Source: an uncultured Hyphomicrobiales bacterium
GTDB lineage: Bacteria > Pseudomonadota > Alphaproteobacteria > Rhizobiales > Beijerinckiaceae
Length of the DNA stretch: 30,005 bases
Direction of reading: 5' to 3'
NCBI GenBank assembly: GCA_903916165.1
Contig: CAIWVR010000346.1
Coordinates: forward strand, 1-30,005
Shown here piece after piece: positions 1 to 6,855 of this stretch; position 1 is the stretch's first letter, and every line of letters starts with the position of its first letter. The notes under the pieces are model-generated. The model searched no databases and had not been told where the DNA came from. It saw only the letters and a program-made list of their open reading frames with translations. A program made the position numbers and the translations under genes.

Positions 1-52
1 ACATCACGATATGACCGTCGAAATGTTCGATACGTTCCAGATAATGCTTCAT
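1..52 (-). CDS. possible 5' end of an unidentified gene, cut by the window edge
   Basis: Reading leftwards from an ATG at 50-52 there are 17 open codons (MKHYLERIEHFDGHIVM) before the sequence runs out. It lies beyond the rpsI terminator, so it would be a separate transcription unit. No convincing Shine-Dalgarno sequence is visible upstream. The fragment is too short to assign to a family, and it may not be a gene. Confidence 0.3.
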   Translation of the reverse strand, partial: MKHYLERIEHFDGHIVM

Positions 53-140
53 TGCGCCATTTCAGTTGGAAACGATCTGTAAATGTCGATATTGCCCAGA
101 ATCAATGAAATCAACCGCTTACGCCAATGTCGTAAAAATG

Positions 141-171
141 AAAAAGCGACTGCCGTTTCCAGCAATCGCTT
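141..171 (-). terminator. rho-independent terminator of rplM-rpsI
   Basis: On the minus strand AAGCGATTGC (171-162) pairs with GCAGTCGCTT (153-144) as a 10-bp stem with one G-U pair and an 8-nt loop. A run of T follows directly (145-141), then a second T run a few bases on. It lies 30 bp after the rpsI stop, where the ribosomal operon should end. Confidence 0.85.
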
Positions 172-200
172 GATTTTGTTGCATTATCGAAGCTGCGAGA

Positions 201-680
201 TCAGCGCTTCGAGAACTGGAAGCTGCGACGGGCTTTCTTCTTGCCGTACTTCTTGCGCTCGACGACGCGCGAGTCGCGCGTCAGGAAGCCTTCACGCTTC
301 AGCGCGGGGCGAAGATCGGGCTCGTAGAAGGTCAGCGCCTTGGCAAGACCGTGGCGCACGGCACCGGCCTGTCCGGAGAGGCCGCCGCCGGCGCAGGTGA
401 CCATGAGGTCATACTGGTCGACGCGGTTGGCGATCTCGAGCGGCTGCTTGAGGATCATGCGCAGCACGGGACGCGCAAAATAGACATCCAGCGCACGACC
501 ATTGATCGTGACCTTGCCGGAGCCGGGCTTGATCCAGACGCGGGCGACAGCGTTCTTGCGCTTGCCAGTGGCATAGGCGCGGCCGAGCTTGTCGAGCTTC
601 TGGACATGGACGGGGGCGTCGGGAGCAGCGGAAGCGGTCACGCCACCGAGGTCCTGCAGCGAGGAAAGGGTCTCAGCCAT
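201..680 (-). CDS. rpsI: 30S ribosomal protein S9
   Basis: This is small-subunit protein S9 (uS9), whose C-terminal tail reaches the tRNA binding sites of the 30S subunit. The product has 159 residues. The S9 core begins near residue 32 with [20 protein letters not shown] and ends in the diagnostic basic tail [12 protein letters not shown]. The family is about 130 residues long, and the extra ~30 residues at the N-terminus are usual for alphaproteobacteria. The ATG lies 2 bp after the rplM stop, so the two are translated from one mRNA. A strong hairpin terminator follows 30 bp downstream. Nothing is unusual in the sequence. Confidence 0.98.
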   Translation of the reverse strand: MAETLSSLQDLGGVTASAAPDAPVHVQKLDKLGRAYATGKRKNAVARVWIKPGSGKVTINGRALDVYFARPVLRMILKQPLEIANRVDQYDLMVTCAGGGLSGQAGAVRHGLAKALTFYEPDLRPALKREGFLTRDSRVVERKKYGKKKARRSFQFSKR

Positions 681-682
681 GG

Positions 683-1153
683 TCAGGCGCTCCGCACGTT
701 CTTGGAATTGAGGCTCGCGACGTCGAGCGTCACGGGGTTCTGCGCAACATGCGGATGCACGCCGCCCTTGTAGACGCGGAGATTGCCGAGCTGCTTGCGG
801 CCGAGGGGCCCGCGCGGAAGCATGCGCTCCACGGCCTTCTCGACAATGCGCTCCGGGAAGCGGCCTTCGAGAATGAACTTGGCGGAACGCTCCTTGATGC
901 CGCCGATGAAGCCGGTGTGGTGGTAATAGATCTTCTGGTCGCGCTTGCGACCGGTGAAGACCACCTTGTCGGCATTGATCACGACGATATGGTCGCCGTC
1001 ATCCATGTGGGGGGTGAAGGAGGGCTTGTGCTTCCCGCGCAAGCGCATGGCGATGATCGTGGCGAGGCGGCCCACAACGAGGCCCTCCGCGTCGATCAGC
1101 ACCCAGTTCTTCTGGACCTCAGCGGTCTTCGTAGAAGTGGTATGGCCGAACAT
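683..1153 (-). CDS. rplM: 50S ribosomal protein L13
   Basis: This is large-subunit protein L13 (uL13), an early assembly protein of the 50S subunit. The 156-residue product starts [20 protein letters not shown] and carries the conserved L13 core [20 protein letters not shown] and the [19 protein letters not shown] stretch, followed by [20 protein letters not shown]. It is the first gene of the rplM-rpsI operon, the order found in nearly all bacteria. The start ATG at 1151-1153 has a GGAAAG Shine-Dalgarno sequence about 6 nt upstream. A well-formed sigma-70-type promoter lies about 65-90 bp upstream. Confidence 0.98.
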   Translation of the reverse strand: MFGHTTSTKTAEVQKNWVLIDAEGLVVGRLATIIAMRLRGKHKPSFTPHMDDGDHIVVINADKVVFTGRKRDQKIYYHHTGFIGGIKERSAKFILEGRFPERIVEKAVERMLPRGPLGRKQLGNLRVYKGGVHPHVAQNPVTLDVASLNSKNVRSA

Positions 1154-1215
1154 GATTGCTTTCCGTCTGATAAAGGGAAGACGGATGCCAAGCGCCCCTC
1201 TCCCGTGGATAGCGG

Positions 1216-1245
1216 CTTATAGGTCGGCACCGGCCCTGCCGTCAA
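1216..1245 (-). promoter_or_regulatory. sigma-70-type promoter of rplM-rpsI
   Basis: On the minus strand TTGACG (1245-1240) and TATAAG (1221-1216) are separated by 18 bp. Both hexamers match the consensus at 5 of 6 positions. They face rplM with a leader of roughly 55-60 nt, which suits a ribosomal operon. This is read from sequence only; no start site is known. Confidence 0.7.
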
Positions 1246-1308
1246 TCGTTATTATTCGGACAGCCTGACAGAAACCCCTTTGTTTTCAGCAATAATAGGC
1301 TGGTGGTA

Positions 1309-1728
1309 TTATTTTACCGCATCGGGCGGGATAGAATAGGTCGCCGTCGCATGGGCGACCATCTCGCCGCCGGCTGCGGGCGCAATGGCGCATTCGCCGA
1401 TCGCCAGCCGGCGCCCGAGCTTCAGGATCCGGCAATCAGCGACCAGATCGACCGCGCCGGGCAACCGCAGGAAGTTGATGTTGAGGTTTGTCGTCACCGC
1501 CATGCCGACAGGTCCGATCTGGGCCAGCACGGCAAGCCACATGCCGATATCGGCCAGCGCGAACATGGTCGGACCGGAGACGGTGGCGCCGGGGCGCAGG
1601 TGGTGCTCGCCACAGTTGAGGCGCAGTCTTGCGGTCATCGGGCCGGTATCGAGGACCGAAAAATCGCCCGAGGCGGCGACCTGCGGGAATTCCCGCGCCA
1701 GGAACGCCTCAACCTCGGCGACGCTCAT
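1309..1728 (-). CDS. PaaI-family hotdog thioesterase
   Basis: This is a small acyl-CoA thioesterase of the hotdog fold, PaaI/YbgC-like. The substrate cannot be read from the sequence. The product is 139 residues from the ATG at 1726-1728 (MSVAEVEAFLAREFPQVAAS). The family core is visible in LRPGATVSGPTMFALADIGM, the helix that carries the catalytic acid in related enzymes, followed by NLNINFLRLPGAVDLVADCR. An AAGGAGG sequence lies 13 nt before this ATG, rather far; an in-frame TTG three codons upstream would have a 4-nt spacing, so the true start is uncertain by three residues. The open frame continues upstream without family similarity. The thioesterase sits upstream of rplM in the same orientation. 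Confidence 0.88.
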   Translation of the reverse strand: MSVAEVEAFLAREFPQVAASGDFSVLDTGPMTARLRLNCGEHHLRPGATVSGPTMFALADIGMWLAVLAQIGPVGMAVTTNLNINFLRLPGAVDLVADCRILKLGRRLAIGECAIAPAAGGEMVAHATATYSIPPDAVK

Positions 1729-1803
1729 CTTGACCAAGCAGCCTCCTTCGCCCATCTGCGCAAGTCCGCTCGACATTGGACGGCGGGTTTGGCAGGAAGG
1801 CAC

Positions 1804-2352
1804 ATGACTCACGATTCCTATCCCGACGAACTCATCCGCGGCATCCTCAACGGCGTCAAGACGATCGCGCTGGTGGGTGCCTCGGCCAATGAGGTGAGGC
1901 CCTCCTATTTCGTGCTGAAATATCTGTCCCAGCGCGGCTACAGGATGATCGGCGTCAACCCCGGACTTGCCGGCCAGCAGGTGCTTGGCTGCCCGTTTTA
2001 CGCAAAGCTCGCCGACATCCCCGAACCGGTCGAAATGGTCGAGATCTTCCGCAATTCGGAAGCCGCCAACGGCATTGTCGACGAGGCGCTAGCGCTCGAC
2101 CCCCTGCCCCAGGTGATCTGGATGCAGCTCACCGTCCGCAACGACGAGGCCGCCGCCCGCGCCGAAGCCCGGGGCGTCACGGTCATCATGAACCGCTGCC
2201 CGAAGATCGAATATGGCCGCCTGTCGGGCGAGATCGGCTGGACGGGCGTCAACTCGCGGATCATCTCGTCCAAGCGCCAGATCATGTCGGGCAAGGGCGT
2301 CCAGAAGCGCACGCTGGCACCGGGCGGAAACCCGTTCGGGGTGAAAAGGTAG
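1804..2352 (+). CDS. CoA-binding domain protein (YccU-like)
   Basis: This is a stand-alone CoA_binding (Rossmann-like) domain protein of the YccU type. Members bind CoA or a nucleotide, but their cellular role is poorly known. The product has 182 residues from the ATG at 1804 (MTHDSYPDELIRGILNGVKT), preceded by AGGAAGG at good spacing. The signature is TIALVGASANEVRPSYFVLK, with GVNPG after the second strand and MNRCPKIEYGRL near the C-terminus. A longer open frame reaches back to 1303, but that part is only the antisense of the thioesterase. It is divergent from the thioesterase with 75 bp between the two start codons. Confidence 0.9.
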   Translation: MTHDSYPDELIRGILNGVKTIALVGASANEVRPSYFVLKYLSQRGYRMIGVNPGLAGQQVLGCPFYAKLADIPEPVEMVEIFRNSEAANGIVDEALALDPLPQVIWMQLTVRNDEAAARAEARGVTVIMNRCPKIEYGRLSGEIGWTGVNSRIISSKRQIMSGKGVQKRTLAPGGNPFGVKR

Positions 2353-2360
2353 GCCTTGCG

Positions 2361-2495
2361 CAAACCCTCTCCCGTCGGCAGAGGGCGGACTCAGGCGCAA
2401 GCCTGAGCCGGGGTGAGGGGCTACGAGCTCACCAATTGAAACCCAATCCCCTCATCAGTCGGCTCCGCCGACAGCTTCTCCCCAAGGGAGAAGCG
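2361..2495. repeat. RIME-like palindromic mosaic element
   Basis: The 153 bp between the CoA-binding gene and sbtB hold four consecutive hairpins: CCCTCT/AGAGGG (2365-2370, 2380-2385), CTCAGGC-GCAA-GCCTGAG (2390-2407), GTCGGC-TCC-GCCGAC (2458-2472) and GCTTCTCCC-CAA-GGGAGAAGC (2474-2494). The phrases 'ccctctccc', 'ggggtgagggg', 'cccctcatc' and 'cttctcccc' are typical of the intergenic mosaic elements (RIME) known in Rhizobiales. It lies between two convergent genes and may end transcription from both. Confidence 0.65.
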
Positions 2496-2505
2496 GGCTC
2501 ACACG

Positions 2506-2817
2506 TCAAAACCGCTCGCCGCGTACGACCTGCACGTCGGACACCGTCATGATCGCCTTGCGCGGCTGGATGTAGGCATAGACCGCCTGCAACACGCCGT
2601 CGGCGTGAACGGCGTCGACGATGCAGATCACCATGACCATGCCCTCGGCGGCCGTGACCTGCCCCGCCTCCTCCCATGGACCGTGCTGACCGCTGCCGGA
2701 AATGACCGGCAAGACCGAATAGCCGGTGACGCGCTGCGCCTCGAGAATGGCGACCAATCCCTTGCGCGCCGGATGCTCGATGACGATTTCGAGCCGCTTC
2801 TTCTGGAACGTCTGCAT
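2506..2817 (-). CDS. sbtB: PII-like regulatory protein SbtB
   Basis: This is a small PII-superfamily trimer subunit that partners the bicarbonate transporter SbtA. Cyanobacterial SbtB binds adenine nucleotides including cAMP and AMP and regulates SbtA at the membrane. The product has 103 residues, normal for the family. The ferredoxin-like core runs through RLEIVIEHPARKGLVAILEA, the T-loop region holds GSGQHGPW (residues 41-48), and the protein ends VSDVQVVRGERF. No C-terminal Cys pair is present, so the redox-switched R-loop of cyanobacterial SbtB is absent. The ATG lies 10 bp after the sbtA stop, and its GAGGAG Shine-Dalgarno sequence overlaps that stop, so the pair is co-translated. The assignment rests on sequence pattern plus the neighbouring sbtA. 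Confidence 0.88.
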   Translation of the reverse strand: MQTFQKKRLEIVIEHPARKGLVAILEAQRVTGYSVLPVISGSGQHGPWEEAGQVTAAEGMVMVICIVDAVHADGVLQAVYAYIQPRKAIMTVSDVQVVRGERF

Positions 2818-2827
2818 GGCTGGCTCC

Positions 2828-3805
2828 TCAGGGACGCAAGGTTTGGGCGACCATCAGATAGAGCGGCAAGCCTATCGTCAGGTTGAAGGGGAAGGTCACG
2901 CCCAGCGATAATGTCAGATAGATCGCGGGCTCCGCCTGCGGCAGCGCGACGCGCATCGCCGCCGGCGCAGCGATGTAGGAGGCCGAAGCCGCCAATGTGA
3001 TGAAGAGCATGACGCCGCCGGTCGACAGGCCGAGCCCGAAACCAAGACCGGCTGCAATCGCGCCCGAGATCAGTGGCATGGCAATGGCGAAGGCGATCAG
3101 GCGAAAATCGAGATATTTGCGCGCCCGCGCCAGCCCGCGCCCGGCCACCAGCCCCATATCCAGCAGAAAGATGCAGAGCAGGCCCCGGAACATATCGATG
3201 AACAGGGGCGCAACCGGCTTCAGCCCCGCCGGTCCCACGATCCAGCCGATGAAGAAACTTCCAACCAGTGTCACGACCGAGCCGTTCAAACTCGCTTCAC
3301 GCAGCAATTCGCCGGTCGAGACCGTCTCGACTTTCGGGGAGGCACGGCGCGCCAACAGCAAGGCACAGATGATGGCGGGCGTCTCCATGACGGCGGCGAC
3401 CGCGACCATATAGCCCTCGGGCGCGAGATTGACCCGCGCCAGCACATCCAGCGCAGCCGCCAGTGTCACGGCAGAAATCGAGCCGTAATGGGCCGCCACA
3501 GCCGCCGCATTGAGACCGTCCAGCCGCGTTGCAACGCGCAACAGCCAGAAAGCCAGAACCGGCAGCAGAAAAGACAGCGCGGCACCTGCAAGGATCGCCC
3601 AGACGAGAGTCGGCGTGACGCCCTGGCGCGCCACCTCGATGCCGCCCTTCAGGCCGATGGACATCATCAGGTAAAGCGCGAGCGCCTTGGCGACGGCGTC
3701 CGGAATGGCGAGATCGGACTTCGCCAGCGCCGCGATAGCTCCGAGCAGAAAGAACAAAACGACCGGAGACAGAATATTGCCGATGGCGAGATCCAGAAAA
3801 CCCAA
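2828..3805 (-). CDS. sbtA: SbtA-type sodium-dependent bicarbonate permease
   Basis: This is an inner-membrane permease of the SbtA family (formerly DUF897), which imports bicarbonate with sodium in cyanobacteria. Proteobacterial members are less studied, so the substrate is inferred. The product has 325 residues, with about ten hydrophobic segments in two inverted halves. Family features include ALYLMMSIGLKGGIEVARQG in the first half, AAHYGSISAVTLAAALDVL and ASASYIAAPAAMRVALPQAE. The best start is a TTG at 3803-3805, giving (M)GFLDLAIGNILSP, with AAGGAG 7 nt upstream; the frame stays open to 3985 but the extra 60 residues do not look like SbtA. sbtB follows 10 bp downstream. The operon is divergent from metY across about 275 bp. 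Confidence 0.9.
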   Translation of the reverse strand: MGFLDLAIGNILSPVVLFFLLGAIAALAKSDLAIPDAVAKALALYLMMSIGLKGGIEVARQGVTPTLVWAILAGAALSFLLPVLAFWLLRVATRLDGLNAAAVAAHYGSISAVTLAAALDVLARVNLAPEGYMVAVAAVMETPAIICALLLARRASPKVETVSTGELLREASLNGSVVTLVGSFFIGWIVGPAGLKPVAPLFIDMFRGLLCIFLLDMGLVAGRGLARARKYLDFRLIAFAIAMPLISGAIAAGLGFGLGLSTGGVMLFITLAASASYIAAPAAMRVALPQAEPAIYLTLSLGVTFPFNLTIGLPLYLMVAQTLRP

Positions 3806-4023
3806 GACACCGCTCCTTCTGGTCGCGCACGCCGGCACCGAGCCTGCCAGCATGAGCCGAGGCCCGGCGAGCGCGCGTGGCGTGACGGGATGATGCCTCG
3901 ATACCCTGATTGGCGGCTTATTCAACAAATTTTTCTGTAAATTAACACAGGACTGGTGTGTAGAATCCAGCTCCCGGGGGTCCAACTTTCGCCGCCCGTC
4001 GGCGCGAACCCGATGGCGCGTTG

Positions 4024-4045
4024 ACGCCTCTTGTCGGCGAGGCGT
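4024..4045 (+). promoter_or_regulatory. hairpin in the metY leader
   Basis: ACGCCTC (4024-4030) and GAGGCGT (4039-4045) form a perfect 7-bp stem with an 8-nt loop. It ends about 20 nt before the metY Shine-Dalgarno sequence. The leader also holds an inverted repeat ACACA/TGTGT at 3945-3961. The arrangement would allow control of metY translation or transcription, but I could not fit it to a SAM riboswitch class. The rest of the 3806-4079 gap is AT-rich around 3918-3950 and must hold the two divergent promoters; none is clear. Confidence 0.35.
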
Positions 4046-4079
4046 AGAAACGAAGCCTCTTCATACGAGGATGTTTCCC

Positions 4080-5366
4080 ATGACCGACGAACAGGCGCCC
4101 GGCTTTTCCACCCTTGCGATCCACGCAGGGGCCGCGCCAGATCCGGCGACCGGCGCGCGCGCCACGCCGATCTACCAGACGACGTCCTTCGTCTTCGACG
4201 ACGTCGATCACGCCGCCTCGCTGTTCGGCCTGCAGGCGTTTGGCAATATCTATACGCGCATCACAAACCCGACCAATGCCGTGCTCGAGGAGCGCGTCGC
4301 CGCGCTCGAGGGCGGCACGGCGGCGCTCGCCGTGGCGTCGGGACATGCGGCGGAATTCCTCTGCTTCCACACGATGATGCAGCCCGGCGACGAAATGATC
4401 GCCTCCAACAAGCTCTACGGCGGCTCGATCAACCAGTTCAACCACGCCTGGAAGAATTTCGGCTGGAACGTGAAATGGGCCGATCCGGACGATCTCGCGA
4501 CTTTTGAGGCCGCGATCACACCGCGCACCAAGGCGATCTTCATCGAATCGATCGCCAATCCGGGCGGCATCATCTGCGACATCGAGGGCATTGCGAAAAT
4601 CGCCAAGCGCGCCCGCGTGCCGCTCATCGTCGACAACACGCTCGCCTCGCCCTACCTGATTCGCCCCTTCGAATATGGTGCCGACATTATCGTCCATTCG
4701 GCCACCAAGTTTCTGGGCGGCCACGGCAATTCGATTGGCGGCGTGATCGTCGACGGCGGCACGTTCGACTGGATGGCCGACAAGCGCTATCCGATGCTCT
4801 CGGCACCGCGCCCCGAATATGGCGGCATGGTGCTGGGCGAGACATTCGGGAATTTCGCCTTCGCCATCGCCTGCCGCGTGCTGGGCCTGCGCGATCTCGG
4901 ACCGGCGCTGTCGCCGTTCAACGCCTTCATGCTGCTGACCGGCATCGAGACCCTGCCGCTGCGCATGCAGCGCCATTCCGAAAATGCGCTGGCGGTGGCC
5001 GAACATCTGTCGAACCACAAGGCTGTGAAATGGGTCAGCTATCCCGGCCTCAAGGGCGACCGCTATTACAACCTCGGCCAGAAATATTGCCCAAAGGGCG
5101 CAGGCGCGGTGTTCACCTTCGGCCTCAAGGGCGGCTATGACGCCGGCCTGTCGCTGGTCTCCGGCCTGAAACTCTTCTCGCATCTGGCCAATGTCGGCGA
5201 CACGCGCTCACTGGTCATCCATCCGGCCTCGACCACCCACCGCCAGCTCACCGACGAGCAGAAAGTGGCGTCAGGCGCAGGCCCGGACGTGGTGCGCCTG
5301 TCCATCGGGCTGGAGGACGTGGTCGACATTATCGCCGATCTCGATCAGGCGCTGGCCGCCTGCTAA
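4080..5366 (+). CDS. metY: O-acetylhomoserine aminocarboxypropyltransferase (sulfhydrylase)
   Basis: This is a cytoplasmic PLP enzyme of the Cys/Met metabolism family. It makes homocysteine directly from O-acetylhomoserine and sulfide in methionine synthesis. The product has 428 residues from the ATG at 4080 (MTDEQAPGFSTLAIHAGA). The PLP lysine is in HSATKFLGGHGNSIGG (Lys210), with the cofactor-binding PLIVDNTLASPYLIRPFEYG before it and YTRITNPTNAVLEERVAALE near the N-terminus. The long MetY form of about 430 residues fits better than the ~400-residue MetZ/MetB forms. An in-frame ATG at 4071 is possible, but GAGG lies 9 nt before 4080 and abuts 4071, favouring 4080. A hairpin in the leader may regulate it. 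Confidence 0.95.
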   Translation: MTDEQAPGFSTLAIHAGAAPDPATGARATPIYQTTSFVFDDVDHAASLFGLQAFGNIYTRITNPTNAVLEERVAALEGGTAALAVASGHAAEFLCFHTMMQPGDEMIASNKLYGGSINQFNHAWKNFGWNVKWADPDDLATFEAAITPRTKAIFIESIANPGGIICDIEGIAKIAKRARVPLIVDNTLASPYLIRPFEYGADIIVHSATKFLGGHGNSIGGVIVDGGTFDWMADKRYPMLSAPRPEYGGMVLGETFGNFAFAIACRVLGLRDLGPALSPFNAFMLLTGIETLPLRMQRHSENALAVAEHLSNHKAVKWVSYPGLKGDRYYNLGQKYCPKGAGAVFTFGLKGGYDAGLSLVSGLKLFSHLANVGDTRSLVIHPASTTHRQLTDEQKVASGAGPDVVRLSIGLEDVVDIIADLDQALAAC

Positions 5367-5396
5367 AGCTGCGTTAAAGTTCTGAAATAACATGAG

Positions 5397-5420
5397 GCTC
5401 GAGCGCTAAACTGCTCGGGC
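5397..5420 (+). terminator. probable terminator between metY and ctaA
   Basis: GCTCGAGC (5397-5404) pairs with GCTCGGGC (5413-5420) through an 8-bp stem with one G-U pair. On the plus strand a T-rich stretch (TTCAGTTGTTTC) follows. The two flanking genes are convergent and only 64 bp apart, so this hairpin may serve both. The T tract is imperfect. Confidence 0.45.
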
Positions 5421-5430
5421 TTCAGTTGTT

Positions 5431-6519
5431 TCAGACCTTCTCCTCCGCCATACGTCGAGCATGCACGACCGCCATCCCCAGTACCACCATCGCAAAACCC
5501 TGATGCGTCAGGGCCGCATGCAACGGCACAACATACACAAGCGTCACGATGCCGATGACGGCCTGACACGCCACCAGCCCCGCCACGACGATGGCGCGCT
5601 TGGCCGCCGACGTGCCCGCCGCATTGCGCAGCGCATCGACCGCATGCCACAGCGCCAGCGCGAACAGGGCATAGGCCGTCATGCGGTGGTTGAATTGCAC
5701 CGTCGTCACATTGTCGAGAAGGTTCGCCCAGACTGGCGACAGGCGCGCAAGGTTTTCGACGGGCGGGATGAAATGCCCGTCCATCAGCGGCCAGGTATTA
5801 TACGTGTAGCCGGCGCGCAGCCCCGCCACGAGACCGCCCAGGCCGATCTGCACCAGCGTCAGGACGACAATCGCGACCGCCGTCGCCTTGAGCCGTGAAG
5901 CCGCGCGCACCACCTCAGCCGCCTTGGGCTTGAGGCCGACCGCAAGCCAGACCAGACATGTCAGGGTGATCGAGGCGAGCAGCAGATGGATCGCCAGCCG
6001 CTCCTGCGCGACTTCGACGCGGCCGGTGAGACCGGACTTCACCATCCACCAGCCGACCGCGCCCTGCAGGCCGCCGAGCGCCAGAAGACCGACGAGTTTC
6101 GGCTTCAGCGCGGAGGGCAGAACGCCGCGGAGCCAGAAGACAGCAAGCGGCAGCGCGAAGGCGAGGCCGATGACCCGGCCCAGGATCCGGTGGCCCCATT
6201 CCCAGAAGAAGATGGTCTGGAACTGGCCGAGCGTCATGGTCGGGAACAGCTCGGCATATTGCGGGATCTGCTTGTACTTTTCGAATTCGACGAACCACGC
6301 CGCCTCGGTCAGCGGCGGCAGGATGCCGGTGATCACTTTCCATTCGGTGATCGAGAGGCCGGATTCGGTCAGCCGCGTGGCACCGCCGACAATCACCATC
6401 AAGAAAACGAGCGCCGTGACGCTCCACAGCCAGAGGCGGACCCCGCGCAGCGTGTCGATGCCCTGCCCCGCAGCGCTCTCCGTCCCGCCCAATGCGGCCA
6501 CATTGCCGATGCCGGTCAT
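5431..6519 (-). CDS. ctaA: heme A synthase (COX15/CtaA)
   Basis: This is an integral membrane monooxygenase that turns heme O into heme A for aa3-type cytochrome c oxidase. The product is 362 residues from the ATG at 6517-6519; a GTG seven codons upstream (6540) is an alternative but lacks a Shine-Dalgarno sequence, whereas AAGGA lies 11 nt before the ATG. Eight hydrophobic helices are visible. The family's heme-ligand histidines sit in WEWGHRILGRVIGL, in QERLAIHLLLASITLT, in FNHRMTAYALFALALWH and in LHAALTHQGFAMVVLG. The N-terminal GGATRLTESGLSITEWK motif is typical of the alphaproteobacterial/mitochondrial type. The presence implies an aa3 oxidase elsewhere in the genome. Confidence 0.97.
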   Translation of the reverse strand: MTGIGNVAALGGTESAAGQGIDTLRGVRLWLWSVTALVFLMVIVGGATRLTESGLSITEWKVITGILPPLTEAAWFVEFEKYKQIPQYAELFPTMTLGQFQTIFFWEWGHRILGRVIGLAFALPLAVFWLRGVLPSALKPKLVGLLALGGLQGAVGWWMVKSGLTGRVEVAQERLAIHLLLASITLTCLVWLAVGLKPKAAEVVRAASRLKATAVAIVVLTLVQIGLGGLVAGLRAGYTYNTWPLMDGHFIPPVENLARLSPVWANLLDNVTTVQFNHRMTAYALFALALWHAVDALRNAAGTSAAKRAIVVAGLVACQAVIGIVTLVYVVPLHAALTHQGFAMVVLGMAVVHARRMAEEKV

Positions 6520-6638
6520 GCGATCACTTGTCCTTGTCACGCCGCCGCATTGATCTTGGCGGGCGCGCGAGACATAAGCGAGGCGCGCGGCGGCGTAAAC
6601 GCTTCCGCCTGTCGCACCCCCGCGGGAACCGGATCACA

Positions 6639-6851
6639 ATGACCAGACGCAACCGCAAATTGATCGGCGCCTTCACGGTCATCATCTATGTCGTGATCTA
6701 TGCGCTCGTCGCCATGGCGCTGGCGCAGGCGCGCGTGGTGCAGGACGCGACAGGCCTGGTGCAGGGCCTGGTCTATGCCGTGCTCGGCCTGTCATGGATC
6801 GTGCCGTTGATGCCGCTGATCGCCTGGATGGAAAAGCCCGACCAGGCCTGA
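6639..6851 (+). CDS. DUF2842 small membrane protein
   Basis: This 70-residue protein matches the DUF2842 pattern, a short two-helix membrane protein of alphaproteobacteria with no known function. It begins MTRRNRKLIGAFTVIIYVVI and has hydrophobic segments at about residues 9-30 and 43-63, separated by a loop with QDATGLVQ. It ends WMEKPDQA. The gene is divergent from ctaA with about 120 bp between starts, a neighbourhood I recall from other Hyphomicrobiales. The Shine-Dalgarno sequence is weak. It stops 4 bp short of the convergent gene at 6856. Confidence 0.85.
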   Translation: MTRRNRKLIGAFTVIIYVVIYALVAMALAQARVVQDATGLVQGLVYAVLGLSWIVPLMPLIAWMEKPDQA

Positions 6852-6855
6852 TCGA

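Noticed and set aside
1291..1313. AATAATA/TATTATT inverted repeat after the thioesterase stop as a terminator
   Set aside because: The stem is all A-T and would be unstable; it also overlaps the stop codon. It may be chance.
1303..1803. N-terminal extension of the CoA-binding protein frame
   Set aside because: It is antisense to the thioesterase gene, and the family start with a good ribosome site is at 1804.
3940..4079. SAM-II-type riboswitch upstream of metY
   Set aside because: Hairpins are present, but I could not align the conserved SAM-II core or its pseudoknot, so no riboswitch is called.
3942..5183. A 413-codon open frame on the minus strand opposite metY
   Set aside because: metY on the plus strand is unmistakable; the antisense frame has no recognisable domain.
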